A DNA stretch of 64,000 nucleotides from Paenibacillus albidus (GCF_014644435.1 NZ_BMKR01000012.1:124001-188000), one strand, 5' to 3'. Shown: positions 8,601 to 18,127, counted from the stretch's first letter. Notes: a model not told the origin generated them from the sequence alone. Translations and numbers: made by a program.

Positions 8601-11138
8601 TTACATCAACATCTGCGGATCTACGTCAATGCTGATCTGCAGCCCCGTATCACGCGCCGAATCCTCCAGCTCCTCCGCCACTTGACGGGCCAGTCCAATG
8701 GCGTCAATGGTGCCCCGCCATTTAATCATGCACTGGAACCGGTATCTGCCTTTGAGTCGCGGAATAGGCGATGCTACCGGGCCCAGTAAATCAAGCGCAT
8801 CGGAGGAGAGCTTGTCCAGGCTGCCATACCATCTGAGCTGCCGCGCCTTACCTTGGATATTCAGCGCATAATTCTCGGCCAGACGGAGCAGCAGCGGCAG
8901 CTGCTCATGAGAGAGCGTGACGAGAATCAGCCTGCAGTAAGGAGGATAATGCAGCCCTTTGCGGTGCTTCAGCTCTTCACGGACAAAAGAATAGTAATCA
9001 TGCCCGCTCGCGTGGACAATCGAGTAATGCTCGGGTGTATACGATTGGACCACAACCTCACCGGGAAGCTGATGCCGGCCAGCCCGGCCGGCTACCTGGG
9101 TCAGCAGTTGGAAGGTCTTCTCGGCAGCGCGGAAATCCGGCAGATTCAGTGCCGAATCGGCCGTAATTACGCCCACCAGAGTCACATCGGGGAAATCCAG
9201 TCCCTTCGCCACCATCTGTGTACCCAGCAGCACATCCGCCTTCTTGTCCCTGAACTGGTTCAACAGCTTCTCATGGGAGCCCTTCTCAGTTGTTGTATCC
9301 ACATCCATCCGGATGACCCGAATACCGGGAAACAGCTTGCCCAGCTCTTCTTCCACCCGCTGTGTGCCCGTTCCAAAAAAGCGGATATGCTCGCTGGCAC
9401 ATTCCGGGCATACCTTCGGAGCCGGCTCGGCATGGCCGCAATAATGGCAGCGCAGATTATCGCTGCGGCTATGATAGGTCAGCGATATATCACAATCCGG
9501 GCAGCCGGCCACATAACCGCAGCTGCGGCACATCACAAAGGTTGAGAACCCTCTGCGGTTCAGCAGCAATACGGTCTGCTGGCCGTTCTCCAGCCTGTCG
9601 GACAGCGCGCTGTGCAGCCTGCGGCTGAACATAGATCGGTTGCCTTCCTTCAGCTCCTCGCGCATGTCCACAACATGCACCTTCGGTAATTCATTGCCGA
9701 GCGCCCGGGATGGCATTTCCAGCAGCACCGGCGAGAAATGAATATCGCTTTGCGCCCTTGCGGCATGGTAGCTCTCCAAAGAAGGTGTGGCAGAGCCAAG
9801 AATAACCGCTGCCCCTCCTTGCTCCGCTCTGCGGACCGCCACATCACGGGCGTTGTATTTCGGGTTCTCTTCCTGCTTGTAGGAAGTCTCGTGTTCTTCA
9901 TCCATAATAATAAGTCCGAGATTGGCAAAAGGCGCAAAAACTGCCGAACGCGCACCGACAGCCACAGTCGCCTTGCCTTCCCGGATTTTACGCCATTCGT
10001 CATAGCGCTCACCAACAGAGAGGCGGCTGTGCATGACGGCAACGCCGCTGCCAAAACGGCCCTTGAACCGCTCCACCATCTGCGGCGTCAGCGCAATCTC
10101 GGGCACCAGCACAACAGCCTGCCGGCCCTGGTTCATGCAGCGTTCAATACACTGCAAATAAATCTCGGTCTTCCCGCTACCGGTCACCCCATGCAGCAGG
10201 AAAACCTCATGCAGCTGCTCATCCACTGTCCGCGAAATCCGGTTATACACGGATTGCTGCTCCGCTGTAAGCGGCAGAGGTGAGCTCGGCTTGAAATCAC
10301 GGCCGCGATAAGGGTCCCGGTACACCTCGATCTCAATGATCTCGATGTATCCCTTTTCTTCCAGGGCTTTAACGGTACCCGCGGTCACCTGCAGGATGGA
10401 CAGCACTTCTTTCAGCGGCAACGGAAGCATGGCCTCCATCTCAACAAGGAACGCCAGCACTTCCTTTTGGCGCGCTGAACGGGCCGGGAAGCTCTCCAGC
10501 GCTTCCTGGGCCGAATCAATGCCGATTGCCAGCTCCACAGCCTTCAGCTTTTTTTTGCCCATCTTATCCTTGATCGACTGGCTTTCCGTCAACACACCGC
10601 GCCGCAGCATGAATTTGACGGTTTCCGCCGCTTCCGGAAAAGCCCGGGTGAGCTGCTTCATGGAGACTTCACCGCCCCGTCTGACGAACTCGGTGATCTC
10701 CCTTTCCTCCCCGCCTGTATCCGGGAACATCAGGAACAACTCGTCTTCCTGAGCAGCCTCAGACTCTTCGGCCGTATCGCCCAGTGCGATCAGCCGCTCC
10801 GCTTTGCCTTTGAGGGCTGTAGGCAGCATCGCCTGCAGGGCGGATATCCGCCTGCAGGCATAACGGCGGCTCATCCAATCCGCCAGCTCTACTAGCTCCG
10901 GGGATAATGGAGGAAGCAGATCCAGCACCTCCTGGATCGCTTTCAGCCCGGGGATCGTCCCCTTCTCCCCCGATTCCAGAGATACCACGAAGCCTTGGAC
11001 AGTGCGGTGTCCAAAAGGCACCGCCACCCGGCTGCCCACCTCAATCCACAATTTCAATGATTCCGGGATCAGATAATCATAAGGACGGTCAGTGCTGCGA
11101 ACAGGAACATCGACAATGACCTTCGCTATATCCATCAC
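8601..11138 (-). CDS. priA: primosomal replication-restart helicase
   Basis: A 3'-5' helicase that reloads the replisome at collapsed forks. The 845 residues contain an N-terminal 3'BD domain (DVPVRSTDRPYDY), Walker A GVTGSGKTE, a DEEH box, and two zinc-binding cysteine clusters between helicase lobes (CRSCGYVAGCPDC and CHYCGHAEPAPKVCPEC). C-terminal helicase motifs such as GTQMVAKGLDFP and QVAGRAGR follow. It begins at the coaBC stop: the sequence there offers a GTG at 11138 and an ATG one codon later, both served by the same GGAG. Confidence 0.95.
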   Translation of the reverse strand: MMDIAKVIVDVPVRSTDRPYDYLIPESLKLWIEVGSRVAVPFGHRTVQGFVVSLESGEKGTIPGLKAIQEVLDLLPPLSPELVELADWMSRRYACRRISALQAMLPTALKGKAERLIALGDTAEESEAAQEDELFLMFPDTGGEEREITEFVRRGGEVSMKQLTRAFPEAAETVKFMLRRGVLTESQSIKDKMGKKKLKAVELAIGIDSAQEALESFPARSARQKEVLAFLVEMEAMLPLPLKEVLSILQVTAGTVKALEEKGYIEIIEIEVYRDPYRGRDFKPSSPLPLTAEQQSVYNRISRTVDEQLHEVFLLHGVTGSGKTEIYLQCIERCMNQGRQAVVLVPEIALTPQMVERFKGRFGSGVAVMHSRLSVGERYDEWRKIREGKATVAVGARSAVFAPFANLGLIIMDEEHETSYKQEENPKYNARDVAVRRAEQGGAAVILGSATPSLESYHAARAQSDIHFSPVLLEMPSRALGNELPKVHVVDMREELKEGNRSMFSRRLHSALSDRLENGQQTVLLLNRRGFSTFVMCRSCGYVAGCPDCDISLTYHSRSDNLRCHYCGHAEPAPKVCPECASEHIRFFGTGTQRVEEELGKLFPGIRVIRMDVDTTTEKGSHEKLLNQFRDKKADVLLGTQMVAKGLDFPDVTLVGVITADSALNLPDFRAAEKTFQLLTQVAGRAGRHQLPGEVVVQSYTPEHYSIVHASGHDYYSFVREELKHRKGLHYPPYCRLILVTLSHEQLPLLLRLAENYALNIQGKARQLRWYGSLDKLSSDALDLLGPVASPIPRLKGRYRFQCMIKWRGTIDAIGLARQVAEELEDSARDTGLQISIDVDPQMLM

Positions 11139-12370
11139 TATTCAGCTCCGGGCAGGCGTTTCACAGCCAGCGTCAGCAGCTGCTTTGCCACCTCATCCTT
11201 GGACAACAGGGGCAGCTCAAGCACCAAGCCATCCTTGTCATAAATAGAAACAATATTGGTATCCAGACCAAAGCCGGCGCCAGGGGTCCCCACATCGTTG
11301 GCAACGATCAGGTCACAATTCTTACGGGCCAGCTTCTCTCTGGCATACGCTTCAGCACCACCAGTTTCGGCGGCAAAGCCGATTAGCAGCTGCTGCTGCT
11401 TCGTGGAACCCAGCGTCTCCAGGATATCCTTTGTTTTTATCAGTTCAAGCGTCATGGTGTCTCCGCTTTTTTTGAGCTTGGAGGGCGCTGCTTCCTTGGG
11501 GCGGTAATCCGCGACAGCCGCTGCCTTAATCAGCATGTCGCAGCCGTCCCATACTCCGGTAACCGCCTCATACATCTCTTGTGCAGATTGAACACGAATG
11601 ACCTTGATGCCCGGGTTCTGCGGCGGTGCTTCATCTGTACGCGCCGCGACCAGAGTGACCTCTGCACCCATCGCCTGTGCGGCGCGGGCCAGGGCAAAAC
11701 CCATTTTGCCGGATGAATCATTGGAGATATAGCGGACCGGATCAATCCGTTCCACGGTCCCTCCGGCGGTCACAACCACCTTCCGCCCTGCCAATGGTCC
11801 GGCTGCCGCCTCGGCTTGCCGCGCAAAAAAAGCCTCAACTACCCGAACAATCTCCTCCGGCTCTTCAAGTCTTCCTTTGCCCACATAGCCGCAGGCCAGG
11901 AGACCCGAACCCGGTTCAATGAACTGAACACCGCGGCTGGCCAGAAGCTCAATGTTGCTGAGGACAGCCGGATGCTGGTACATATGGACATTCATCGCCG
12001 GAGCGACCATAATCGGAGCTGTCGTCGCAAGCAGCGTTGTGGACAGCATATCGTCTGCAAGACCATGGGCCATTTTGGCGATCATATTGGCAGTAGCCGG
12101 AGCAACCAGGACCAGATCAGCGGCATCTGCCAAATCAATATGAGACACGGAAGCGGGATCGCGTTCCTGAAAGGTGTCACTGTATACCCGCTGTTTGGAC
12201 AGCGTCTGCAGTGTCAGCTCCGTGATGAACTGTTTGGCAGAATCCGTCATAATGACATGGACCTTTGCTCCCTTTTTGACCAACATGCTGGTCAGGGTAG
12301 CAGCCTTGTATGCAGCAATTCCCCCGGTGATTCCGAGCAGTATCGTTTTGTCCTTTAAGCTATTCAACAT
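11138..12370 (-). CDS. coaBC: bifunctional phosphopantothenoylcysteine decarboxylase/synthetase
   Basis: Two consecutive steps of coenzyme A synthesis: joining cysteine to phosphopantothenate and decarboxylating the product. Residues 1-190 are the flavin-dependent CoaC half (GGIAAYKA, then PAMNVHMYQHP with the substrate-binding Asn). The rest is CoaB (TAGGTVERIDPVRYISNDSSGKMG, then AAVADYRP). Length 410 is typical. The ATG follows AGGGGGAGATC. It is followed directly by priA. Confidence 0.96.
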   Translation of the reverse strand: MLNSLKDKTILLGITGGIAAYKAATLTSMLVKKGAKVHVIMTDSAKQFITELTLQTLSKQRVYSDTFQERDPASVSHIDLADAADLVLVAPATANMIAKMAHGLADDMLSTTLLATTAPIMVAPAMNVHMYQHPAVLSNIELLASRGVQFIEPGSGLLACGYVGKGRLEEPEEIVRVVEAFFARQAEAAAGPLAGRKVVVTAGGTVERIDPVRYISNDSSGKMGFALARAAQAMGAEVTLVAARTDEAPPQNPGIKVIRVQSAQEMYEAVTGVWDGCDMLIKAAAVADYRPKEAAPSKLKKSGDTMTLELIKTKDILETLGSTKQQQLLIGFAAETGGAEAYAREKLARKNCDLIVANDVGTPGAGFGLDTNIVSIYDKDGLVLELPLLSKDEVAKQLLTLAVKRLPGAE

Positions 12371-12506
12371 GATCTCCCCCTCTTCCCTGTCCTCCAGAAT
12401 GTTTCATCTGCCTGCCATAACGGCTGCTCCATGATCCTAATAAATGTCCCCGTTCCCGCAGAAATACCAGGTAAGCCTAAGAAGCGCTCCCTTTATTGAT
12501 ATTTGG

Positions 12507-12538
12507 AGAAAAAAATAACAACCTTCCGGTTGTCAGGA
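12507..12538 (-). terminator. terminator downstream of rpoZ
   Basis: On the minus strand ACAACC-GGAA-GGTTGT is followed by TATTTTTTTC, a short stem with a good T tract. It likely ends gmk-rpoZ transcription before coaBC. Confidence 0.65.
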
Positions 12539-12590
12539 ACAGCCCGGTCCGGGCTTATGATCGTTAAGTTGCTGCAGGTCAAACCTAAAA

Positions 12591-12631
12591 ATATAAGCAA
12601 TTTACAACAGTAGATTATAAATTGCTTATAT
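12591..12631. repeat. 13-bp perfect AT-rich inverted repeat
   Basis: ATATAAGCAATTT (12591-12603) is the exact reverse complement of 12619-12631, with a 15-nt loop. On the minus strand the stem runs into ATTTTTAGG, so it may help termination after rpoZ. The long exact AT arms would also suit a protein binding site. Confidence 0.75.
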
Positions 12632-12673
12632 CTCAAAGTTTTGATCCCCGAAAACGGCAAATGCCGGCAGGTC

Positions 12674-12874
12674 CTACTCTTCGCCGCGGGTTACCGTAAT
12701 CCGGTCTTCGTAAATCTCTTCCAGCGCAACACCGACATATTTATGAGATTTCGGCGCCTTGATCTCCGTCTTGCCGCCTTCGCGCAATTGTCTTGCCCGT
12801 CTTGCTGCTGCAACCACGAGCGAATATTTGCTGTCAACCTTGGTCATCATTTCATCAATAGATGGATATAGCAC
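12674..12874 (-). CDS. rpoZ: RNA polymerase omega subunit
   Basis: A small subunit that supports assembly and stability of RNA polymerase. The 66 residues start LYPSIDEMM with the conserved helix [15 protein letters not shown] and the VGVALEEI motif. The start codon is GTG, preceded by GAGGTG. It follows gmk as in most Bacillota. Confidence 0.95.
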   Translation of the reverse strand: MLYPSIDEMMTKVDSKYSLVVAAARRARQLREGGKTEIKAPKSHKYVGVALEEIYEDRITVTRGEE

Positions 12875-12928
12875 ATAGACACCTCTTCGTCATTTACTGT
12901 TAATACGGCAATTCTTCTTCCGGAACCA

Positions 12929-13498
12929 TTATCTCACTTTACAATGTTCGGCGATAATGATGCTTTCTATTCGCTTGCAGGCCAGATCGATCTCGTCATT
13001 CACCACGGCGTAATCATAGTGGCGCATAAGGCCAATCTCATCTTCCGCCACGGACATGCGGTGGTTAATTACATCCGGATGTTCTGTGCCGCGGCCACGT
13101 ATGCGGTCTTTCAACTCGTCCATGGACGGGGGCAGCAGGAACACAAAAATGCCTTCGGGGAATTTCTCTTTGACCTTGAGCGCTCCCTGAACCTCGATCT
13201 CCAGAATAATATCCCTTCCGCTTTCGAGAGTTCTTTCCACAAAGTCACGCGGAGTCCCGTAATAATTGCCTACGTACTCCGCATATTCGAGCAATTGATC
13301 GCCTTCAATCATGTCCGCGAATTGCTCTCTGCTTTTGAAGAAATAGTTGACGCCGTCCTCTTCGCCCATACGCGGACTGCGTGTGGTGGCAGAAACCGAA
13401 TAGATCAGTTCTGGCATCTTCGGCCGCAGGGCCGTGCACACAGTTCCTTTACCTACACCGGACGGTCCGGATAAAATGATCAGCAATCCTTTTGACAT
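12929..13498 (-). CDS. gmk: guanylate kinase
   Basis: Phosphorylates GMP and dGMP to the diphosphates. P-loop [11 protein letters not shown], the GMP-binding [14 protein letters not shown] block and YYGTP are present. The start is placed at MSKGLL (13498), 7 nt after GGAG. An in-frame ATG four codons earlier has no ribosome site. About 189 residues, normal length. Confidence 0.96.
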   Translation of the reverse strand: MSKGLLIILSGPSGVGKGTVCTALRPKMPELIYSVSATTRSPRMGEEDGVNYFFKSREQFADMIEGDQLLEYAEYVGNYYGTPRDFVERTLESGRDIILEIEVQGALKVKEKFPEGIFVFLLPPSMDELKDRIRGRGTEHPDVINHRMSVAEDEIGLMRHYDYAVVNDEIDLACKRIESIIIAEHCKVR

Positions 13499-13516
13499 AG
13501 TACACTCCATTTAATC

Positions 13517-13777
13517 TTATTCGTCATTATCATCGTCTTTACTGGATAAACGATGGGCGACAGTCTCCGGCTGAACCGCCGAGAGGATGACATGATCACT
13601 GTCTGTAATGATTACGGCGCGGGTTCTGCGGCCGTAAGTGGCGTCAATCAGCATATGCCGGTCTCTGGCCTCCTGGATAATCCGTTTGATCGGTGCAGAT
13701 TCCGGGCTGACTATGGAAATAATACGGTTAGCCGATACGATATTCCCAAAGCCGATGTTGATAAGTTTGATAGCCAT
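13517..13777 (-). CDS. remA: extracellular matrix regulator RemA
   Basis: An 86-residue DUF370 protein starting [12 protein letters not shown] with the family blocks [10 protein letters not shown] and [11 protein letters not shown]. In B. subtilis RemA is an oligomeric DNA-binding activator of matrix (eps, tapA) and osmoprotectant genes. The sequence shows clear family membership; that the role in matrix control holds here is inference. It lies between yicC and gmk as in B. subtilis. Confidence 0.93.
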   Translation of the reverse strand: MAIKLINIGFGNIVSANRIISIVSPESAPIKRIIQEARDRHMLIDATYGRRTRAVIITDSDHVILSAVQPETVAHRLSSKDDDNDE

Positions 13778-13829
13778 GTTCCGGTTGTTCCCCCCATGAA
13801 TTACATCTTTGCTTCATACAATAACCCTG

Positions 13830-14744
13830 CTACTCTAAATTCGCAGCTTGTTCACGAATCTTCTCCAGCTCCGCCTTCATCTCCAGCACATAGCCTACCA
13901 GTGTCAAATGATTGCATTTGGAACCGATCGTATTCGTCTCCCTGTTCATCTCCTGTATGAGAAAATCCAGTTTGCGTCCAATGGGTTCATCCCCCTTCAG
14001 CAGGGTTCTGCATTGTTCAAAATGACTGTCCAGCCGGGTCAGTTCTTCATCGATATTGCAGCGGTCGGCAAAGATTGCAATTTCCATTCCGAATTTATGC
14101 TCGTCAAAAGGGAACGTTCCGTCATTCAGCTCACGCAGCCGCTGGCGCAGCTTGTCGCGGTATTCGGTGACCACATGCGGAGCCAGCTCGGCCATTGCGG
14201 TATGAAGCTCCTCTAAATGATTCAGGCGTCCCTCCAGATCAGACGCAAGATATCTGCCTTCACGGTTCCGCATAAGAAGCAGGGACTGCAGACTTTCTTC
14301 CAGCCCGGCTGCCAGAACCTCTGAATAATCGGATGCCTCCCCGGCGGCAGCCGGTGCTGACGAACTCTCCGGATTATCCATGATGCCGGGCAACGCCAGA
14401 ATCTCCTGGAGACTCAGCTCGCCTGTCAAGCCGAATTCCAGCCTGAGCAGCTCCGCCGCTTCCAGATAACTCTTCACGGCAGACCGGTTAAGTACCGGCC
14501 CGGCAGCCGTTTCTTCGTCCAGCTCCCGGTTGATAATAACATCAACACGCCCCCGTTTGATATGCTGCTGGACCTTTCTTCGCAGCATATCCTCATAACC
14601 CGTCCAATCCCGGGGCATTCGCAGTACAACTTCACAGTAGCGGTGGTTTACCGATTTGACCTCGACACTGATCTTGTAGCCGCCGAATTGCAGGGAAGAT
14701 TGACCGTATCCGGTCATGCTAAATGACAACGGAATCACATCCAT
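13830..14744 (-). CDS. YicC/YloC-family endoribonuclease
   Basis: A member of the YicC/YloC family, described as single-strand-specific endoribonucleases. The hallmark SMTGYGQ lies at the N-terminus. VEVKSVNHRYCEV and the C-terminal block CDRxN-like FADRCNIDEELTRL-SHFEQ and GRKLDFLIQEMNRE-TIGSK are clear. The open frame runs upstream to 14810 into the preceding gene, but the family begins just before SMTGYG. I therefore place the start at the ATG at 14744 (about 304 residues). A GTG at 14738 or TTG at 14729 is also possible, since no strong ribosome site is seen. Confidence 0.88.
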   Translation of the reverse strand: MDVIPLSFSMTGYGQSSLQFGGYKISVEVKSVNHRYCEVVLRMPRDWTGYEDMLRRKVQQHIKRGRVDVIINRELDEETAAGPVLNRSAVKSYLEAAELLRLEFGLTGELSLQEILALPGIMDNPESSSAPAAAGEASDYSEVLAAGLEESLQSLLLMRNREGRYLASDLEGRLNHLEELHTAMAELAPHVVTEYRDKLRQRLRELNDGTFPFDEHKFGMEIAIFADRCNIDEELTRLDSHFEQCRTLLKGDEPIGRKLDFLIQEMNRETNTIGSKCNHLTLVGYVLEMKAELEKIREQAANLE

Positions 14745-14767
14745 TACACTATTGTAATTGATTCTTA

Positions 14768-16639
14768 CTAGCGAAACAAGGGGGACAATTTGCGTCCGGA
14801 CTTCTCCCACACATACTCCAGGAGCTCTGCGCTCATTTCATAGAACATAAAAGGGGTCATCAGATAGATCCCGTTAAAATATTCGGTGGCGGCGTCCAGT
14901 AGCTCTTTGGCGATGGCCACACCCTCGGCCCGGCCCGCTTCTCCTTCCAGTCCGCTCATCCGCTGCCGCACTTCCTCGGAGAGCTGAATGCCCGGCACCT
15001 CATTATGTAGGTACTCCGCATTGCGGCCGCTGGCCAGAGGCATGATGCCGATAAACACCGGTATATCCAAATGCGCGGTAGCCTTGGCAATATTCGCGAT
15101 CAATTCCTTGTCGTACACGGGCTGGGTCATAATGTAATCCGCACCGGAGGCAATCTTCTTCTCCAGCCGCTGCACAGCCTTGTCCAGATGTTTGACATTG
15201 GGATTGAAGGCGGCCCCAATAACAAAGTTCGCTTTTTGCTTCAGCGGCTTGCCGGAAAAGGCAATCCCGTCATTCAGCTGTTTTATCATGCGGATAATTT
15301 CAAAAGAAGTCAAATCATAGACCGAGCTGGAGCCCGGCAAATCGCCGAATCGTGCCGGGTCACCGGTCACGGCAAGCACATGGTCGATGCCCAGCGCGTC
15401 AAAGCCCATCAAATGCGACTGTGTTCCGATCAGGTTGCGGTCGCGGCAGGCAATATGCACTAGAGGCCGCAGACCGGTGCGCGCCTGCACAAGGGAACCG
15501 AGAGCCATATTGCTCATCCGGGTCACGGCCAGTGAATTGTCCGCAAGGGTAAGTGCATCCGCACCCGCCCGGCGCAGCGCCTCTGCCCCTCTCATGAACT
15601 TGGCGATGTCCAGATCCCTCGGGGGGTCCAGCTCCACGATTACTGTGTGGCGTTCTTTGACGAGGTCTACCAGGGTCGGCTCGCCGCCGTCCTTCCCTTG
15701 ATCCTCACCCAAATGCTCCTGCAGCGTCACACGCTCCACACTGCGTAGCGTCGGCTCCGGCAAAGGCTGTAGTACGTACTCGCGCAGGGCGGCTGAGATT
15801 TCGGCAATATGCTGCGGCGTGGTGCCGCAGCAGCCGCCGATAATCCGGCTGCCCATTTCGGCGAAAGTCCGGGCCATTTGCCCGAAATATTCAGGCGACG
15901 CCCCATAACGGTATTCTCCGTCCACATAATCCGCTATACCGGCATTCGGATAGACCGAGACCGGCAGCACGAGACTTCCCTGCAGATGTTTAAGTGCTCT
16001 CTTCATGCCGTTGGGCCCGGTTCGGCAATTAAATCCAATGATGTCCGCCCCGTCATCCTCAAGAATGCGGAAAGCTTCCGGCAGCGTCAACCCGTCCAGC
16101 GTACGCGCCGAATCATCCACCGCCAGCTGGCAAATGACCGGCAGGGCGCTGTGCTTGCGGACCGTTCGCAGGGCCAGGTGCAACTCCTCTACATCATAAA
16201 ACGTCTCCAGCATGATGCCGTCGACATCCTCATCAAGCAAGGCGGCAATCTGCTGCGTGAAATATTTTTTCAGCTCGGAGGAAGACAGATTCGCCCGCTT
16301 GCCTGAACGGATGGAGCCAACCGCCCCAACCACATATCCGTTTGTTCCGGCTGCACGGCGGGCAATCCTTACTCCGGCACGGTTAATTTCTTCAACTTTG
16401 GACTCCAGCCCGTATTTGGACAGCTTGTCATAATTCGCGGAGAAGGTATTGCTCTCCAGCAGCACGGCTCCCGCTTCTATGTAACTGCGGTGCACTTCTT
16501 CTATGACCTCCGGAGAGGTCAGGTTCAGTTCTTCGTAGGAGATGCCGACAGGGAAGCCTTTTTGATATAAAAAGGTACCCATCGCTCCATCGCCAACCAG
16601 CACTTTATTTCCCCATGCGGAACGTAAATCCGGCTTCAC
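14768..16639 (-). CDS. yitJ: bifunctional homocysteine S-methyltransferase / methylenetetrahydrofolate reductase (YitJ type)
   Basis: A fusion of two methionine-cycle enzymes. The N-terminal half (about 1-290) is a zinc-dependent homocysteine methyltransferase with DGAMGTFL, the zinc cysteine in GFNCRTGP and the pair in GGCCGTTP. The C-terminal half (about 320-615) is a MetF-like reductase with ELDPPRD, LTLADNS and TQPVYD. Length 623 matches the B. subtilis fusion. The start is GTG, 5 nt after GGGAGGTC. No S-box riboswitch motif is visible upstream, although B. subtilis yitJ has one. Instead a perfect 8-bp dyad abuts the ribosome site. Confidence 0.93.
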   Translation of the reverse strand: MKPDLRSAWGNKVLVGDGAMGTFLYQKGFPVGISYEELNLTSPEVIEEVHRSYIEAGAVLLESNTFSANYDKLSKYGLESKVEEINRAGVRIARRAAGTNGYVVGAVGSIRSGKRANLSSSELKKYFTQQIAALLDEDVDGIMLETFYDVEELHLALRTVRKHSALPVICQLAVDDSARTLDGLTLPEAFRILEDDGADIIGFNCRTGPNGMKRALKHLQGSLVLPVSVYPNAGIADYVDGEYRYGASPEYFGQMARTFAEMGSRIIGGCCGTTPQHIAEISAALREYVLQPLPEPTLRSVERVTLQEHLGEDQGKDGGEPTLVDLVKERHTVIVELDPPRDLDIAKFMRGAEALRRAGADALTLADNSLAVTRMSNMALGSLVQARTGLRPLVHIACRDRNLIGTQSHLMGFDALGIDHVLAVTGDPARFGDLPGSSSVYDLTSFEIIRMIKQLNDGIAFSGKPLKQKANFVIGAAFNPNVKHLDKAVQRLEKKIASGADYIMTQPVYDKELIANIAKATAHLDIPVFIGIMPLASGRNAEYLHNEVPGIQLSEEVRQRMSGLEGEAGRAEGVAIAKELLDAATEYFNGIYLMTPFMFYEMSAELLEYVWEKSGRKLSPLFR

Positions 16640-16654
16640 TGCAAGACCTCCCTG

Positions 16655-16675
16655 ACATTAGTTTCATACTAATGT
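16655..16675. promoter_or_regulatory. perfect dyad next to the yitJ ribosome binding site
   Basis: ACATTAGT-TTCAT-ACTAATGT: 8-bp exact arms with a 5-bp centre, ending a few bases before the GGGAGGTC of the minus-strand gene. As RNA it would be a short hairpin beside the ribosome site; as DNA it resembles a dimeric repressor operator. Function is inferred from position only. Confidence 0.55.
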
Positions 16676-16799
16676 AACATAAATCGGGAGGCTTGATAAG
16701 CTTTCACACGTAAAAGCGGCACACCGGCTCCTTCCACTGTGTATGACGCTGCGGCAAATGCTTCATACTAGCGGTATCCCCCGCCAAAGGAGCTGTCCC

Positions 16800-17057
16800 A
16801 TGAAGAAAAAAATAAGGAAACTGCTGCTGCGCAAATATGCAGTGATCCTGCTGCTCTCTGTCCTGTCTCTTGGCTATCTGTACCTGGGTGACTGGCTGTT
16901 CGGATATGGACTGGGCAATATCGCTTTTATTCTGGATTATCTGCTGTACACCCTCTCCGAAAAACTGGTAGCGAGCCTCATGCTGCTCGCACTATTCCTT
17001 CCGGATCTGATCTATTGGTTCACTGGCAATTACCCGGAGCGGGGAGCTGAGCGGTGA
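16800..17057 (+). CDS. small membrane protein of unknown function
   Basis: An 85-residue product. A basic start (MKKKIRKLLLRK) is followed by two hydrophobic stretches at about 13-30 and 55-75, and then a short polar end with PERGAER. I do not recognise a family. The start is chosen at the ATG 8 nt after AAAGGAG; the open frame extends further upstream without a ribosome site. It is divergent from yitJ, and its last 28 bp overlap the 3' end of gerKB on the other strand. A short two-helix protein of this kind could be a membrane accessory factor, but nothing shows a role. Confidence 0.6.
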   Translation: MKKKIRKLLLRKYAVILLLSVLSLGYLYLGDWLFGYGLGNIAFILDYLLYTLSEKLVASLMLLALFLPDLIYWFTGNYPERGAER

Positions 17058-18127
17058 TGCCGGATGGCGGCCAGAACCATAAGAATGGCAGGAATCAGCA
17101 GGACAAATATCGGATAGACCCTGTACAAAAGCCTGCCCCCTTCTTCCAAATGCTCGGTGAAATTGCGGGCGTCCAGCATCGATGTGAACAAAATGATTAA
17201 CGCAGAAGGATACAGCATTCTCCGGTAAGGCAATCCGAACAGCTCCGAAATACCGATCATGGCGGCGGCAAAAAAGACGGCAATTTTGAAAAAAACGCCG
17301 ATTATCAGCACCATAACAACAAAGACATCCACCCTTTGAATGAAATCGGAAAGGCTAATCTTGCTGATGACCGGCATCAGCGGCAGGGGGGCGCGGGAAA
17401 CGATATCGGCCCCCAGTACAGAGATATTCAGGGCCATGGTGAAGCTGAGCAGAAGACCTGAGGTCAGGATGGCGGCTGCGATCACCCATGGGCCTTTTTT
17501 GACATTGGACAGATAAGGCATCAGCATCGTGAAGCTGATCATTTCTCCAAAAGGAAACATGTAATTCTGCTGAAGCACCGCGGCTGCAATCGGCCTCAAC
17601 CCGTCCTCCATAACAGGCAGCAGGCGATGCAAATGGATGGAACCCGACAGCATGAGCAGCAGCGTACAGAATATGCCGATCAGCAGGACAATAAACGTAA
17701 ACACCAGAGAAGTCCGCGTCAGCACTTCCACACCTTTATGCAGCACATAGGCAACAGACAGGATCATTAAGGTGCTGATGATGAACAGCGGTGTATTATG
17801 CATGGTGGCCATGGCCAGCATAGTGCTCCCGTCCCGCAAATCGCGCCCCGCCAAATTCAGAAAAAGAATGATGTAGAGCAGCGAAACCGGTATGCCGATA
17901 TATTTACCGAGCAGCTTGCGGGTGTAGCCTGTCAGAGTAAGTTTCGGGTAAGTCCAGTACAGATAGGCATAACCCATGAACACAATCACACCGATCACTG
18001 TTCCCGTCAAAATGGACAGCCATGCGTCTTTGCCCGCCTCCAGGCCCAGATTAACAACCAATGCCGTGCCCAGTTCAAACAAAAGAGTTATCGAAAAAAA
18101 CTGGATCAACCCAATCCTGATGTTCAT
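17030..18127 (-). CDS. gerKB: spore germination receptor permease subunit (GerB type)
   Basis: The integral-membrane B subunit of a nutrient germinant receptor in the inner spore membrane, of the amino acid permease (APC) superfamily. The 365 residues hold about ten hydrophobic segments. GTALVVNLG-AGKDAW and YPIFVLLIPAILM are typical of the family. It is third in an A-C-B operon, the order of B. subtilis gerK rather than gerA or gerB. The subtype name follows that order, and substrate specificity cannot be read from sequence. Confidence 0.88.
   Translation of the reverse strand: MNIRIGLIQFFSITLLFELGTALVVNLGLEAGKDAWLSILTGTVIGVIVFMGYAYLYWTYPKLTLTGYTRKLLGKYIGIPVSLLYIILFLNLAGRDLRDGSTMLAMATMHNTPLFIISTLMILSVAYVLHKGVEVLTRTSLVFTFIVLLIGIFCTLLLMLSGSIHLHRLLPVMEDGLRPIAAAVLQQNYMFPFGEMISFTMLMPYLSNVKKGPWVIAAAILTSGLLLSFTMALNISVLGADIVSRAPLPLMPVISKISLSDFIQRVDVFVVMVLIIGVFFKIAVFFAAAMIGISELFGLPYRRMLYPSALIILFTSMLDARNFTEHLEEGGRLLYRVYPIFVLLIPAILMVLAAIRHHRSAPRSG

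Larger units (their letters stand above)
12371..12673. other. rpoZ-coaBC intergenic region with hairpins
   Basis: No gene is visible here. It holds a long AT-rich inverted repeat (12591-12631), a small GC palindrome AGCCCGgtCCGGGCT (12541-12555) and a terminator hairpin (12507-12538). The last 130 bases before coaBC should hold its promoter, but no box is clear enough to call. Confidence 0.6.

Noticed and set aside
16640..16800. CTTATCAAG upstream of yitJ as the start of an S-box riboswitch
   Set aside because: Only the first nine bases resemble the S-box; the following conserved GAGGTGGAGGGA and pairing segments are absent.
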